DNA of 64,000 bases from Mycoplasmoides alvi ATCC 29626 (GCF_000701785.1 NZ_JNJU01000001.1:62001-126000); one strand, 5' to 3'. Shown: positions 1 through 9,462, counted from the stretch's first letter. Numbers and translations are program-made. Notes: a model not told the origin generated them from the letters alone.

Positions 1-767
1 AGATGATATTTTTATTATTGACAATAAAAAATATAATATTTTGAAAAAAATTGAAAAGAAATTAAATATTAAAAATCCTTGTGAAGATTGAAAGCATATT
101 GACACAATGGATAAGCATGTTCAACCATTAAATACATTTAATTTAGAAACAAATTTTTATAAAAAAAATGAAATATCTATTGCAGAAGATTTTGATAGCA
201 ATCATACAATTAAAGTTTATTACATTACTGTAAAAAAAGAAGGAAGAAATAAAAACAGTCATAAAAATAGAACTTTTGGATATATTTCATCAAGTTTTAT
301 TGAAACAAACCATTTATGGTTAAATAAATGAAAAATTTGCATGCCAAAGGCAGGGGGGGGGGGATAGAAATGACAAGAATATTTTATCTCGCTCACTTTT
401 AGTTGAACCAAATTCTGTATGTACAGCATCATACCGTGTATGTGAAGTTTTTGATAACGAGGATGATGCAAAATTGTTTGCTTATTTCATGGAATCACGT
501 TTTTTACGCTTTTTAGTGTCAATTGTTAAATTAACACATGATGCAAATAGAAATTCATATCGCTTTGTTCCATATTGTGATGTAATTAATCAATTTACAA
601 ATTGACAAAAAATTAAAAATGAATCTGAAAAACGCGATGCACTTGATCATGAATTAATGGATTATTTTGGTTTATCAAAAGAAGATCAAGACTATATATT
701 TAAAACTGTTAATAGAATGAATGCTAGTGTTGAAGATATTTTAGAAAGTAATTTATCTGATGATGAA
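1..767 (+). CDS. Eco57I-like DNA methylase/restriction protein, C-terminal part, frameshifted at a G11 tract
   Basis: The gene runs in from the left edge. The upstream part reads in the frame beginning at base 2, with Trp encoded by TGA, up to a TAG at 365. It is interrupted by 11 Gs at 353-363. The downstream part continues in another frame from 363 to the TAA at 765-767. Around the tract it reads ICMPKAGGG, then NILSRSLLVEPNSVCTASY and FVPYCDVINQFTNWQKI. From memory this resembles the C-terminal half of Eco57I-type adenine methylases with a fused target-recognition region: a PKA-Gly-rich segment, then SVCT.TY, then FVP.QDF. Ten Gs would join the two frames, so the allele seen is OFF. The catalytic NPPY motif would lie upstream, outside the window. 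The stop overlaps the start of the next gene, which suggests one operon. A sequencing error in the G-run is the main alternative. Confidence 0.65.
353..363 (+). repeat. G11 homopolymer (contingency tract)
   Basis: Eleven consecutive Gs in AT-rich DNA lie inside the codons for the Gly-rich part of a PKAGGG motif. With 11 Gs the upstream frame hits TAG at 365. With 10 (or 13) Gs it continues into the downstream frame. This is a classic slipped-strand switch site. Confidence 0.85.
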
Positions 768-1530
768 TAATAAAGATTTATTGCTTTCAAAACTTTATAC
801 AAAATTTAGTGATGAAGAAGACTTTATTCCTGATAATGGAAATCAACAAAAATTAGCTGAAGTTTTTACACCTAAATTAGTGGTTGATTTAATGCTTAAA
901 AATTCTGGTTTAAAAAATGATAGTAATTTTATGGCTTCAGTATTTGAACCAGGCTGTGGCACTGGTAACTTTACAATTGAAATACTAGCAATTAAATTAG
1001 AAAAAGTTTTTAAATACATCCAAACATTTGCTTCAAAGCAAACTAAATTTAAAGAATATTTAATTAATTCACTTTTAGCATTAGCTTCAATTACTTTTTT
1101 AGATATTGACTTAGGTAATGTTAAGACTGTCAAAAACCGATTATTTAAATTTATGATTAAAAAATTTAATGTTTACATGAAAATATTAAATTTAGATAAA
1201 GATCTTCCTAAATATTATGAATTAGCAATTAATTCAATTCTTCATGCTAATGGAATTTGTGCTAATTTACTAGATAAAGAAATTTGTAATAATTTATTAA
1301 TTGTTAGGTATGCACGTAACAAAGATTGGATTGGCCGCTATGTTTATAAATTTATTGATCTTTTAAATATTAATTTAGTCGCTAATGATCAATATAATTT
1401 GTTTTCTGAAGATGACTTTTATTTAATTGATCCTGAATATGAAGATGAAATAAAATACAATAAATGAACTTTGTTAATTAATGGCAAAGATATATTTAAA
1501 AAAAATAGTTCTTTAAAAAAAGTAATTTAA
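760..1530 (+). CDS. N6-adenine DNA methylase-like protein, N-terminal module only
   Basis: A 256-residue protein; ATG at 760 or 763, overlapping the stop of the upstream methylase gene. Near residue 30 it reads LAEVFTPKLVVDLML. Near residue 65 it has FEPGCGTGNF, a SAM-binding motif I, followed by LASITFLDIDLGNV, which resembles the motif II region of Eco57I-like enzymes. The NPPY catalytic motif expected after this block is absent, and the protein ends soon after a WTLLINGKDIF segment. It therefore looks like the N-terminal SAM-binding half of a larger methylase. It may be a separate subunit that works with the upstream gene, or a decayed paralogue. The order (C-terminal part upstream, N-terminal part downstream) is odd. 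Methylase family is well supported; a working enzyme is not. Confidence 0.65.
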
Positions 1531-2033
1531 ATATATTAATGAATTAAATTGACAAAATTAATTATTACAAAATATCATAAATACGATGCTTTATTAATTT
1601 ATAAATCAACAAAAAAAGTTTAAATTTCAAATAATATTTTGATTATTTTATACCCAAATGCTTTAATTAAACTTACATAGAGACAAAATAAATATTATTA
1701 TTTTGTTGTTAGTCAAAATTTTAATTTTCATGAATTTTGAATTAACAGAGAAATTAAAAACATTGTAGAATAGAAAAACTTTTAACCTATTAGTTTTAAA
1801 GAATATTTACTCTAGTATATATAACTAACAAATTCAATTTACACTAAACTCATCTTTTTAATTTACTTGTCAAATGGTTATTCAAGAACAAAATGCCATT
1901 ATAAAGAATTAAAAAAAATGAAACCAATTTTCATTTTAAAACCAAGGTCCATTGAACAGCTCTTGGTTTTTATTTATAATAGAAATTGATTATTTCTTAA
2001 GTTAGTTTGTAATACATGAAAGGCTATTTATTT
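1531..2033. other. Intergenic stretch, no convincing gene
   Basis: About 500 bases of AT-rich sequence after the methylase fragment. I see only short broken reading frames, which may be remnants of the methylase 3' end, and one hairpin terminator near 1938-1975. No RNA gene was recognised. Confidence 0.5.
1938..1975 (+). terminator. Rho-independent-type terminator
   Basis: A 9-bp inverted repeat AAAACCAAG / CTTGGTTTT with a loop of about 15 nt runs into a T-rich stretch. It lies between the methylase genes and the small coiled-coil gene. Confidence 0.6.
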
Positions 2034-2375
2034 ATGTCTATAAAAAAATGTGAATGTCAGTTATGTATTGCAGGACTAACTGATCATGAAAGAAGAATTA
2101 CTAAATTGGAAAACAAAAAGAAAAAAACTGGCAATGGTGGTGACAATAAAAAACCACCTCAACCAAGAATTCCCGCATGGTTTAAGATGTGGAACGAACA
2201 AGTATTTATTCCTCTTGCTCAAGATATTAAATCTTTAAAAGATGATGTTCAATATCTAAAAGAAGATGTTCAATATCTTAAAACCAATGCAGTCATGAAG
2301 GATGATTTTAAAAGTATGCTAAAAGAAGAACTAAAAGTTCTACTTAAACCATCTGCTTTTAAAGATTCCAAATAA
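2034..2375 (+). CDS. Small coiled-coil protein with a duplicated heptad
   Basis: A 113-residue protein from the ATG at 2034, preferred over the in-frame ATG at 2016 because GAAAGG at about 2018-2022 can act as its ribosome-binding site. The N-terminus MSIKKCECQLC has three cysteines (CEC and a third Cys). A Lys/Gly/Pro-rich linker follows, then WFKMWNEQVFIPLAQDIKSL, then a coiled coil containing the seven-residue repeat DVQYLKE twice. Both Trp codons are TGG, whereas TGA dominates in neighbours, which may hint at a different history. The plan recalls short mycoplasma coiled-coil families such as DUF16, but I see no specific match. Function unknown. It sits between restriction-like and nuclease-like genes. 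Confidence 0.6.
   Translation: MSIKKCECQLCIAGLTDHERRITKLENKKKKTGNGGDNKKPPQPRIPAWFKMWNEQVFIPLAQDIKSLKDDVQYLKEDVQYLKTNAVMKDDFKSMLKEELKVLLKPSAFKDSK
2244..2285 (+). repeat. 21-bp direct tandem repeat, one heptad
   Basis: Two near-identical 21-bp units (2244-2264 and 2265-2285) each encode the heptad DVQYLK(E/T). The unit is exactly one heptad, so copy number can change coiled-coil length without breaking frame or register. Confidence 0.8.
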
Positions 2376-2749
2376 AATAATTCTTCTTTAATCTATTAGC
2401 ACCTTATCAATCAGGGTGGTTTTTCGTAATATGTAATTAAATACTAGCATTACGCTCAAGCACTGCCATAGTGTCCTAATATTTTAATTAAAATATTATT
2501 TAAGACATTTGCCAATTAAAAAACATTAAATATAAGCATACTTTAAGAGTTCTAACATTAATATGGAACCATTATTTTAAATGTTCAACAAATGCAATTT
2601 TATTTAAAGAATTATTGAAAAAGTAAGTAATTTTTAGTAATTTGATTTATAGTTCTATGTTTGTATTAAAACAACCAATAGTTAAATTAATAAATTTAAT
2701 TTTTTAATCATATTTTGAAATATTAAACAAAGCATTTATTAAAAGTGAT
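2376..2749. other. Intergenic stretch with a possible weak terminator
   Basis: About 370 bases between convergent genes. At 2398-2425 AGCACC and GGTGGT flank a 12-nt loop and are followed by T5, a plausible weak terminator for the coiled-coil gene. The 2440-2480 stretch is less AT-rich than its surroundings and contains no recognisable gene or RNA. A palindrome made of A and T lies near 2480-2500. Confidence 0.4.
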
Positions 2750-3490
2750 TTAAATTTCTTTTTTTCTTTCATTTTCATCTAGTGATTTGCCATTTTCATC
2801 TTTTCAGAAAACTCAACCATTTATGTTTGTACAACACACTAAATATGCTGGTGCAGAAGGTGAATCATATTCTATATCTTTTAATATAGTAAGTTTACCG
2901 TTTATAAAATCCGCTAATCCTTTTTTTATCAAATCATCTTGCTTACTCTTTATTTCTTGATATCTAAGATTGTTTGCTAATTTGTCACTTGGCCATCGGT
3001 GTACAACTGAATCTTTTAAAAGGACAAACTTACCATTGCCTTTAGATAATAATTTTGCTTCTCTAGCATAATAAATTTTACTTAAATTATTATTGGATAC
3101 AAAGTTAGCATTTAGATTTTTATTTTCTTTATAAATTGTAATTTTATTATTAGTGTTTAAAATTAAACAATCTTCACGATTATGAATTTTAGCAATACAT
3201 TGCAAAATTTCATATGCATCTTGTGGTGGCAAAGTAAAAAATTCTTTTTTAGGATCAATTTGAAGATCTGGAACTAGTTTAATTAACAATTTATGAATTA
3301 ATTTATCAGGTGCACCATTGGCAATAGCACTAATTTTATATGTGCAATAAACTTCAAAGTTTGAAGGGCAACCTGTATTTAATGACCTTAACCTTTGTTT
3401 CAAATTTTGTGTATAACCAATTTTTATGCAATTTTTTGGAAAACTTGGGTTAGTTAAAACATAAATTAAAGATTCTTTTTTCTCTTGCAT
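2750..3490 (-). CDS. GIY-YIG (T5orf172-type) protein with a C-terminal DUF4357-like domain
   Basis: A 246-residue protein. Residues about 8-95 carry the T5orf172/GIY-YIG pattern: IYVLTNPSFP, then IKIGYT, then KQRLRSLNTGCP. The C-terminal part, with FVLLKDSVVHRWPSD, YDSPSAPAYLVCC and NGWVFWKDENGKSLDE, matches the DUF4357 pattern. The two domains often occur together in nuclease-like proteins near restriction and mobile genes. DNA cutting would be inferred from the GIY-YIG fold; the actual role is unknown. TGA Trp codons near the C-terminus show it belongs to this code. It is on the minus strand, downstream of the ATPase-peptidase gene in the same direction with a gap of about 90 bp, and may be co-transcribed. 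Confidence 0.7.
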
Positions 3491-3580
3491 ATAAAATTTT
3501 AATAATTACTTTATTTAATGATTTGAATTATACCAAATATTTTAAATATCAATGAATGTGCTTATCGCTTTTTTTTACAT

Positions 3581-4945
3581 TTAAACTAACAATAATATGG
3601 AATAAAATAAATCAGTTAAAGCTTGTTCAAATTCTATTGTGCAGTCTCTCTCTTTACTTATGGCATGAGCGATTTCATGAATGACTGTGTTAAATAATTT
3701 TTCTTTATCACTTAATATTTTTTTAACTATTTGTATAGTATTAGTTTCATGTATAGTGATTCCTAAAGCATTGGGATGATCTTCAATTACTTCAAATTTA
3801 AATGATCGTAATTTTTCTTGTTTGGAAATATCAATATTTTTAGACAATTGCTCAATCTTTTTTAATACTCAATCTCAATTGTTTTGTTGTTGCGGTTCAA
3901 AATTATTTACAATATCTCCTTTATAATCACTTATGTATTCATTTCCAAAAAAATCTAATGTGTATTTTTTAAAATTTTCATCTTTTATAAAAGTATTGTA
4001 TTCTTTTTTATTTATTGAAATGATTTCATAATTTTCTAGCATAGCATAAGACTTAAACATAGGATAAGTTGGTGTGTCAGGACATGCAAGTAAAATTCTT
4101 CTATTTGTATTTTTAATAATTAATTTTTTTACATCTACTAATGATCATTCTCCATCAGAAAATTCTTCCCGTTTATCTATCAAACAATTAATTAATTTTT
4201 GTGTATTGTCATTAATATTAGATTTAAGTATAGAAATAATATTGTCTCTATAAACATCTCTAGATATATTTCTTCTTTCTCTATTTAAACCATTTTTTAA
4301 TTTAGTGTTTGGCAATAAAATATTGTATGAAAATAAGAAATTATCATCTTCTGATATTTTCATTCCATTTAAAAAAATTTCAGATTTGTTAGAATTATTT
4401 CTTTCATAAATTTCACCTTTTTCAGAAGAAGAAAGCTTTTCATAATTTTCCGATAATTCTAAAAAATTAGAAATAGCTTTTTTGTAATCAGTTTCATCGA
4501 TATTATTAATAACAATTTTTGTTCCTTCATTTTCAAAAATAGAATTATTAATTTTTATATGTATGGTTTTAATATTTTCATTAATACCTTTTTTAAAATC
4601 TTCTTTTGGAGTAAAAGACCCATGCTTACTATAAAAAGTAATTTCCTTGTTATTTCTAAATAAAACTGAAACAGCATCTTTTAAACCTATTCCAAATTTT
4701 CCTATAACTATTTTTGATTGTTTTTTCTCTTCATTTTCATTTTGAATAAAATGATTAGATGTGATTCCCCTACCATAATCAAAAATCGTCAAAGTATTAT
4801 TATCATAATTTATGCTAGGAAATTCTGTTTTGGTTAATCTACTTTCATCAATAGCATTGGCAATTAATTCTCTAATAGCATCAGAAATGGATCAATCTGA
4901 TAAAATTTCTTTGATATTTAAATCAAAAGTTATTTCATTGTTCAT
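3581..4945 (-). CDS. GHKL/HSP90-like ATPase fused to a zinc metallopeptidase-like domain
   Basis: A 454-residue protein from the ATG at 4945; an in-frame ATG at 4963 is an alternative. The N-terminal half has all GHKL ATP-site boxes: ELIANAIDE (N-box, about residues 25-33), DYGRG (G1) and GKFGIGLKDA (G2). Among known folds this points to the HSP90-like/MORC-like ATPase group. A middle region of unknown type follows. The last ~45 residues contain VIHEIAHAISKERD followed by FEQAL, an HExxH zinc-protease signature with a plausible downstream Glu. Both halves read in one frame through TGA Trp codons. Inference: ATP binding may gate proteolysis, as in stress or phage-defence devices. The location in an accessory block beside restriction-like genes supports a defence role but does not prove it. 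Confidence 0.7.
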
Positions 4946-4963
4946 AATTTTTTTAATACCCAT

Positions 4964-5551
4964 TTTTATTTAAATACTTATAAATGTGAACTTACAAAAT
5001 TTATCTTTAAAAATACACTATGTTCATTTTAAAATTGTGGATTTCGAAATTGACAAACCCTTGTAAAGGATAATTTTATTATTTGTCCTATTAAAATTTT
5101 AAATAAGCATTTTAAAGTTATATAAACAAAGTCTTAAATTTAACATCTTATTAAGTAAGGTAATTTTTATACAGAGTAAAATAGTATAAAATTATTTATA
5201 TGCTTTAAATTTTAAAAAGCTATCTTTTATGTCTTGAAAAACACAAGCCTAGCAAACTATTTTAGGTAAAGATTTTAATGCATTTAGAAAACACAAAATA
5301 ATAATTAAACTTTTAAATAATAAAAGTAAAAACATTTATTTATAAACAATACTTATAGTTACTGTTAATTAGTTACTAAATTAGTATGTCTTATCAGTGT
5401 AGTAAATTAGTTTACTATATTAGTGTATTTATATTATAATCTATTTGCTTTGCGTGATTTATTAAGTCACTATGTGAACAAAACAAAGAAATTAAAAATA
5501 ATAAAATAAAGTTTATATGGACATTAATTGTTAATATAGTTTGGGTCATTT
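4964..5551. other. Intergenic region upstream of rplM with a promoter and short palindromes
   Basis: About 590 bases without a gene between divergent transcription units. The 5340-5430 stretch carries several related inverted repeats of the type TAGTAAA-TTAG-TTTACTA. A good -10 box lies at 5435-5440. I see no conserved ribosomal leader structure. Confidence 0.45.
5435..5440 (+). promoter_or_regulatory. Probable -10 box of the rplM-rpsI operon
   Basis: TATAAT about 112 bases before the rplM start; a -35 box is not clear, which is common in mycoplasmas. Confidence 0.45.
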
Positions 5552-5992
5552 ATGCAAAAAACAACAATGTTAAAAAAAGCAGATGCACAAAAAATGCGCA
5601 AATGATATTGTGTTGATGCTACAGATTTAGTTTTAGGTAAATTAGCTGTCAAAGCTGCAAATGTTTTGCGCGGGAAAAATAAGGTTAATTTTACTCCAAA
5701 TCAAGATTGTGGAGATTTTTTAATTATTATTAATTCTGACAAAATTCGTTTGACTGGAAATAAAATGGATAATGAATTTTGGTATCGACATTCTAATTAC
5801 ATTGGTGGAATTAAAAAACGTAGTGGACGCGAAATGTTAGATAATTATTCTGACAAATTAGTTTACAATGCAATTAAAGGAATGCTACCAGATAATAGAA
5901 TTAGTAAAGAAATCATTCGCAAACTAAAAGTTTACAAAGGTAGTGAACATGAACATGCTGCTCAACAACCTAGCATGCTTCATTGAAAGTAA
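5552..5992 (+). CDS. rplM: 50S ribosomal protein L13
   Basis: A 146-residue L13 of normal length. Recognisable blocks are WYCVDATDLVLGKLA at the N-terminus, VNFTPNQDCGDFLIIIN, KRSGREML and a C-terminal KLKVYKGSEHEHAAQQP. TGA is read as Trp twice. L13 is an early-assembly protein of the large subunit. rpsI follows after 24 bases, the usual rplM-rpsI order. Confidence 0.97.
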
Positions 5993-6016
5993 TAATTAGG
6001 GAGATAATTTATTTAT

Positions 6017-6409
6017 ATGAGTAGCAATTCATTTTATGGATTAGGCCGTAGAAAAACTTCAGTAGCAAAAGTTACTTTAACTTCTGGTTCAGGCAAGATT
6101 ATTGTTAATAGAAAAGATCCAGAAAATTATTTTCCAAATAAGATTGTAATTCAAGATTTAGAACAACCATTAGAGGTTACTAATTCTCGCAATAATTATG
6201 ACATTAATGTTGTAGTAAATGGCGGTGGTTTTACTGGACAGGCTGGAGCAATAAGATTAGGTATTGCTCGTGCTTTAATTAAGATTAACCCTGATTTTAA
6301 AAAAATTCTTAAAGCAAATAAATTAGTAACTCGTGATGCACGTAACAAAGAACGTAAGAAATTTGGTCTTTATGGTGCTAGAAGAGCTCCTCAATTTACT
6401 AAGCGATAA
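6017..6409 (+). CDS. rpsI: 30S ribosomal protein S9
   Basis: A 130-residue S9. It starts with [13 protein letters not shown], has [19 protein letters not shown] in the middle and ends [16 protein letters not shown], the basic tail that reaches toward the P-site tRNA. A GGGAGA ribosome-binding site lies upstream. It is the second gene of the rplM-rpsI operon. Confidence 0.97.
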   Translation: MSSNSFYGLGRRKTSVAKVTLTSGSGKIIVNRKDPENYFPNKIVIQDLEQPLEVTNSRNNYDINVVVNGGGFTGQAGAIRLGIARALIKINPDFKKILKANKLVTRDARNKERKKFGLYGARRAPQFTKR

Positions 6410-6480
6410 TTTTTTTTATATTTAAAAAATAAAGAGCAAAAAGTTTTTTTATTTTTATGGAGAATATATAATTAGTTTTT

Positions 6481-7452
6481 ATGAAAACTATTCTCCCAAG
6501 TACTTTGTTAAATTTTCAAAACTGTATTAATAAAGTTAACCCAAAAAATGTATTTTCAGCTGCTACATACTTGTCTTGATCAACTTTTGGTGTTCGTATT
6601 AATTATGAATATGATGTAAAGTTAAATTGTATTTATTTATATTGTAAGTATGAACCATCATATTGAAATTATATAAATAATATTTTTGATAAAAAAATGG
6701 AAAAATGAACTGATGCTTCACATAAACATTTAATTTTATCACCAATTGTTTCTACTCCAAATGCTTTTTTAAATGTTGCCCAGAAACAGATTGATTTATT
6801 TTTGAGTCATAAGAAAAATTCTGGTGGTTTGTTTATGGAAGATTTAACAAATGAACAAATTGAACAATTGAAAACAATTTATGATGTAGAAGTTATTTAT
6901 ACAAATTTTAGCAATTATCTATACACAAGAGAGCAATTGCAATTTATGGCTGGAAAGAAGATGCAAAAGCGACGCAATCATCTTAATTTTTATTTAAATA
7001 ATTATCAATCTTTAACACAAGTAAAAAAAATTAAAGATATTAATTTTTTAGAAATTATTAGATTTTTAAAAAAATGAGGTAATGATAATAATCAGTTTAA
7101 TTACGAAAGTGAACTAAAATTTGTAAATTTATCTAAAGAATTAATTGAAAAAGAAATTTTTAAAGGATTAGGCATTTTCATAGATAGTAAACTAATTGGT
7201 TTAACAATTAGTTACGAACATAATGATTTTTGTGAAATCTTAGTTGAACATGCAGATAAAACCAAACGAGGTTCATATCAATATTTATTATCTCAAAACT
7301 TAGCTATTAATCATCCACTGGTTAAATGAGTAGATCGTCAGGATGATGTTTGATCTTCAATTATTGATTTTTCTAAAAGAATGTACCATCCATTTTCTAT
7401 TATTTTAAAAAATGTTGCACATATAAAACTTAAAGAAAGCAATTTATGTTAA
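6481..7452 (+). CDS. DUF2156-like (phosphatidylglycerol lysyltransferase C-terminal-like) protein
   Basis: A 323-residue protein. The central segment YTREQLQFMAGKKMQKRRNH fits the DUF2156 pattern, in which a basic KK..KRNHxN motif follows an acidic/aromatic stretch. A C-terminal part with GLGIFIDSKLIGLTISYEH and adjacent residues looks like the second GNAT-like half of that family. Members with an added membrane domain make lysyl-phosphatidylglycerol; this gene has only the soluble part, so the acyl/aminoacyl acceptor is unknown. The last codons overlap the next gene by 7 bases, and that gene is also GNAT-like, so the two probably work together. Confidence 0.6.
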
Positions 7453-8285
7453 GTAATTCTTATAGTTTTAATCATTTACTTGAATATAAAAAAAATTATC
7501 TTCGTTCTTTTATTGAAGAGAATGATAAATCTTTTAATTATTTTCTTAATGAATATATATCTCCCAGATGTATTTATTTAAGTACTGATTTAAAAAATAA
7601 TTTTGCTCTTGGTTTAATGACAATTCCTAAAACCATTGTTTCTAATAATCATTTTTTAAAAGCATGCTTAATTTATGGAGTTGTTGCTGCAGATGAATAT
7701 AAGCACACACATATTTTGCATAAACTATTTCCTAATTTTATTTATGAAATGAAAAACAAATATGATGTTATTTTAATTGAAAGTGATTATTGAAAAATTT
7801 ATGAAGAATTTGACTTATTATCATTAAATAATTTTTCAACATATAAATCTGTAAATCATATCAATGATGCTTTTTTAAAAACATTATTAAAACCATTAAA
7901 TGATGTTACTATTAATAAAGCTTTAATGATTTTTAAAAATCAAATAAAAAATTTTAAAATATCAAATTATGTTGATTTAGATTTTAATACTTTAAAGCAT
8001 TTTTTTAAAGTAAACATTTTGATGGGAGATCAAATTTTATTAGCAAAGCAAGCTTTTGCACTTTATTCAAAAAAAAATAAAACAATTAGTGCTATTCATT
8101 TTGAAAATCATGCTGCTTTAATTGAATTGATTAAATTTATTCCAATTAATTGGACTTTTAATTTAGATGATGTTTTTAATCATCTAGTTACTATCAATTC
8201 AGTAAAACTATTAACTGTTATAAAAACCAAAATGTTTAATTTTTCCGAAAGATTAAATACTATATTTTTTAGTGAATTTAATTAA
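7446..8285 (+). CDS. Putative GNAT-type N-acetyltransferase-like protein
   Basis: A 279-residue protein whose ATG lies inside the end of the upstream DUF2156-like gene, indicating translational coupling. Around residues 70-100, ACLIYGVVAADEYKHTHILH resembles the acetyl-CoA binding turn (GVVxxxxYxxxxI) seen in Eis-like GNAT proteins, though the loop is degenerate. The rest is Phe/Lys/Asn-rich with no other motif. Substrate unknown. It ends 40 bases before tRNA-Ile. Confidence 0.45.
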
Positions 8286-8324
8286 CTATTTTATTGTATA
8301 ATTTCATTTGCATTTTACTATAAT

Positions 8325-8401
8325 GGAAGTATAGCTCAGTTGGTTAGAGCACACCCCTGATAAGGGTGAGGTCGATGGTTCAAGTCCATTTACTTCCACC
8401 A
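8325..8401 (+). tRNA. tRNA-Ile (GAT)
   Basis: Acceptor GGAAGTA pairs with TACTTCC, followed by A and an encoded CCA. The anticodon stem CACCC/GGGTG encloses loop CTGATAA, anticodon GAT. A standard T arm is present. Confidence 0.95.
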
Positions 8402-8406
8402 TTAAT

Positions 8407-8482
8407 GGGGATGTAGCTCAGCTGATAGAGCACCTGATTTGCACTCAGGAGGTCGAGGGTTTGATCCCCTTCATCTCCACCA
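8407..8482 (+). tRNA. tRNA-Ala (TGC)
   Basis: Acceptor GGGGATG pairs with CATCTCC, followed by ACCA. The stem CCTGA/TCAGG encloses loop TTTGCAC, anticodon TGC. It lies 5 bases after tRNA-Ile, the same Ile-Ala pairing often seen in bacteria. Confidence 0.95.
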
Positions 8483-8495
8483 TTTTTATTTTATG

Positions 8496-8530
8496 CCCAC
8501 TTTTGTTATTAAAAGTGGGATTTTATTTTT
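8496..8530 (+). terminator. Terminator after the tRNA-Ile/Ala pair
   Basis: CCCACTTTT / AAAAGTGGG (9-bp stem, 6-nt loop) followed by ATTTTATTTTT. Confidence 0.85.
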
Positions 8531-8572
8531 AAAAATAAAAAAATAGTCAATAATTAAGTATTAAAGTTTCTA

Positions 8573-8953
8573 TTAATTGGTAAATAATTTTTCAAATAAT
8601 TTAAAATATTTTTTTGCATCCATATTTTTTGTTGTAGCTAAAGATTCAATCAATCAATAGTAATGATCTAGCAGTAAAGTAAAGTTTCTTTTAGCATCAT
8701 TGCTTTTGTTATTTAAAAATCTTTTTGTCATATATTCAATATCATTTAAAACTTCATTTTTTAAAAACAAATCATCACCAAATCACTCTGAATCCATTAT
8801 TGGAATCACTTCATCTTCTTCATAAATAATTCTTGTATGCTTTTCACGATTAAAAATTTTATTTCAATTTTCTTTTAGTAAAGAAAATTCAACTTGATTA
8901 ATATCATTAATTAATTTTTCTTTTAGTAAAATTATTGGATTTTTGCCATTCAT
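8573..8953 (-). CDS. Hypothetical 126-residue protein
   Basis: An intact minus-strand frame with three TGA Trp codons, easily missed if TGA is read as stop. It starts MNGKNPIILLKEKLIND with a possible GAGATC ribosome-binding site, is rich in charged and aromatic residues, and ends FKLFEKLFTN. There is no signal peptide or membrane helix; secondary structure looks helical. No family recognised. It converges on the tRNA-Ile/Ala terminator and is divergent from the cytadhesin operon. Confidence 0.6.
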
Positions 8954-9149
8954 GTTGATCTCATGTATTTAAATTAATATTCAAAAACATATCAATTTTA
9001 TATATTAATTTTTAAAAAACATTTAATATGTTTTTGTTTGTTTATTGTGTTATGAATTATTTTTACAAACATTTTGTTTTAAAAAAATGTTTATTTAAAA
9101 TTTTGATTTATGTAAAAAAATACAAAGATTTTAAAATATTTAACATTTT

Positions 9150-9300
9150 TTAAAGTTTATTGCATTATTTTTTGATTAATTAATTTTAAATAATATATTG
9201 CATTAGAACTTATTAAAAGTTTGAAAAATTATAACTTTTTGTTTGCATTGTTTAGTTAGTAATTGATTCAAAAATTTAATATTATTCATATTTTGGTTAA
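9150..9300 (+). repeat. Diverged repeat shared with 18090-18245
   Basis: Both copies contain a segment reading TAATATATT(G/A)CATTAGAACT followed by TATT, within about 70 bases of good similarity, and a second matching block around TTAATATTATT(C/T)ATATTTT. Both lie 250-500 bases upstream of genes for exported surface proteins, suggesting a duplicated regulatory or leader region. Confidence 0.55.
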
Positions 9301-9446
9301 ATTTCTGTTCTTTTTTATAAGTTTTTTTCATTATAAATATTTTTACTTTGAAAAAGTTTTACTAAATGTTTTAACTACAATTAATTACTTAGCAAACTTT
9401 TAGATTTAAATATTAAATACATCTTCTTTAAAGAAGGTAAATTTGA

Positions 9447-9462
9447 TTTTTTTTTTTTTTTT
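9447..9462 (+). repeat. T16 homopolymer upstream of the cytadhesin operon
   Basis: Sixteen Ts about 101 bases before the first cytadhesin ATG, flanked by TTTGA and GGTAAG. It is outside coding sequence, so length changes could alter promoter geometry rather than reading frame. Confidence 0.8.

Noticed and set aside
1531-1800. Decayed continuation of the second methylase gene
   Set aside because: Broken frames could not be aligned to any methylase block, so no pseudogene is claimed.
2440-2500. Possible small RNA in a locally GC-richer stretch
   Set aside because: No stable structure or known RNA consensus could be drawn beyond a short A/T palindrome.
5340-5430. CRISPR-like short repeats upstream of rplM
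   Set aside because: The repeats are short, imperfect, palindromic and without regular spacers; more likely promoter-region AT palindromes.
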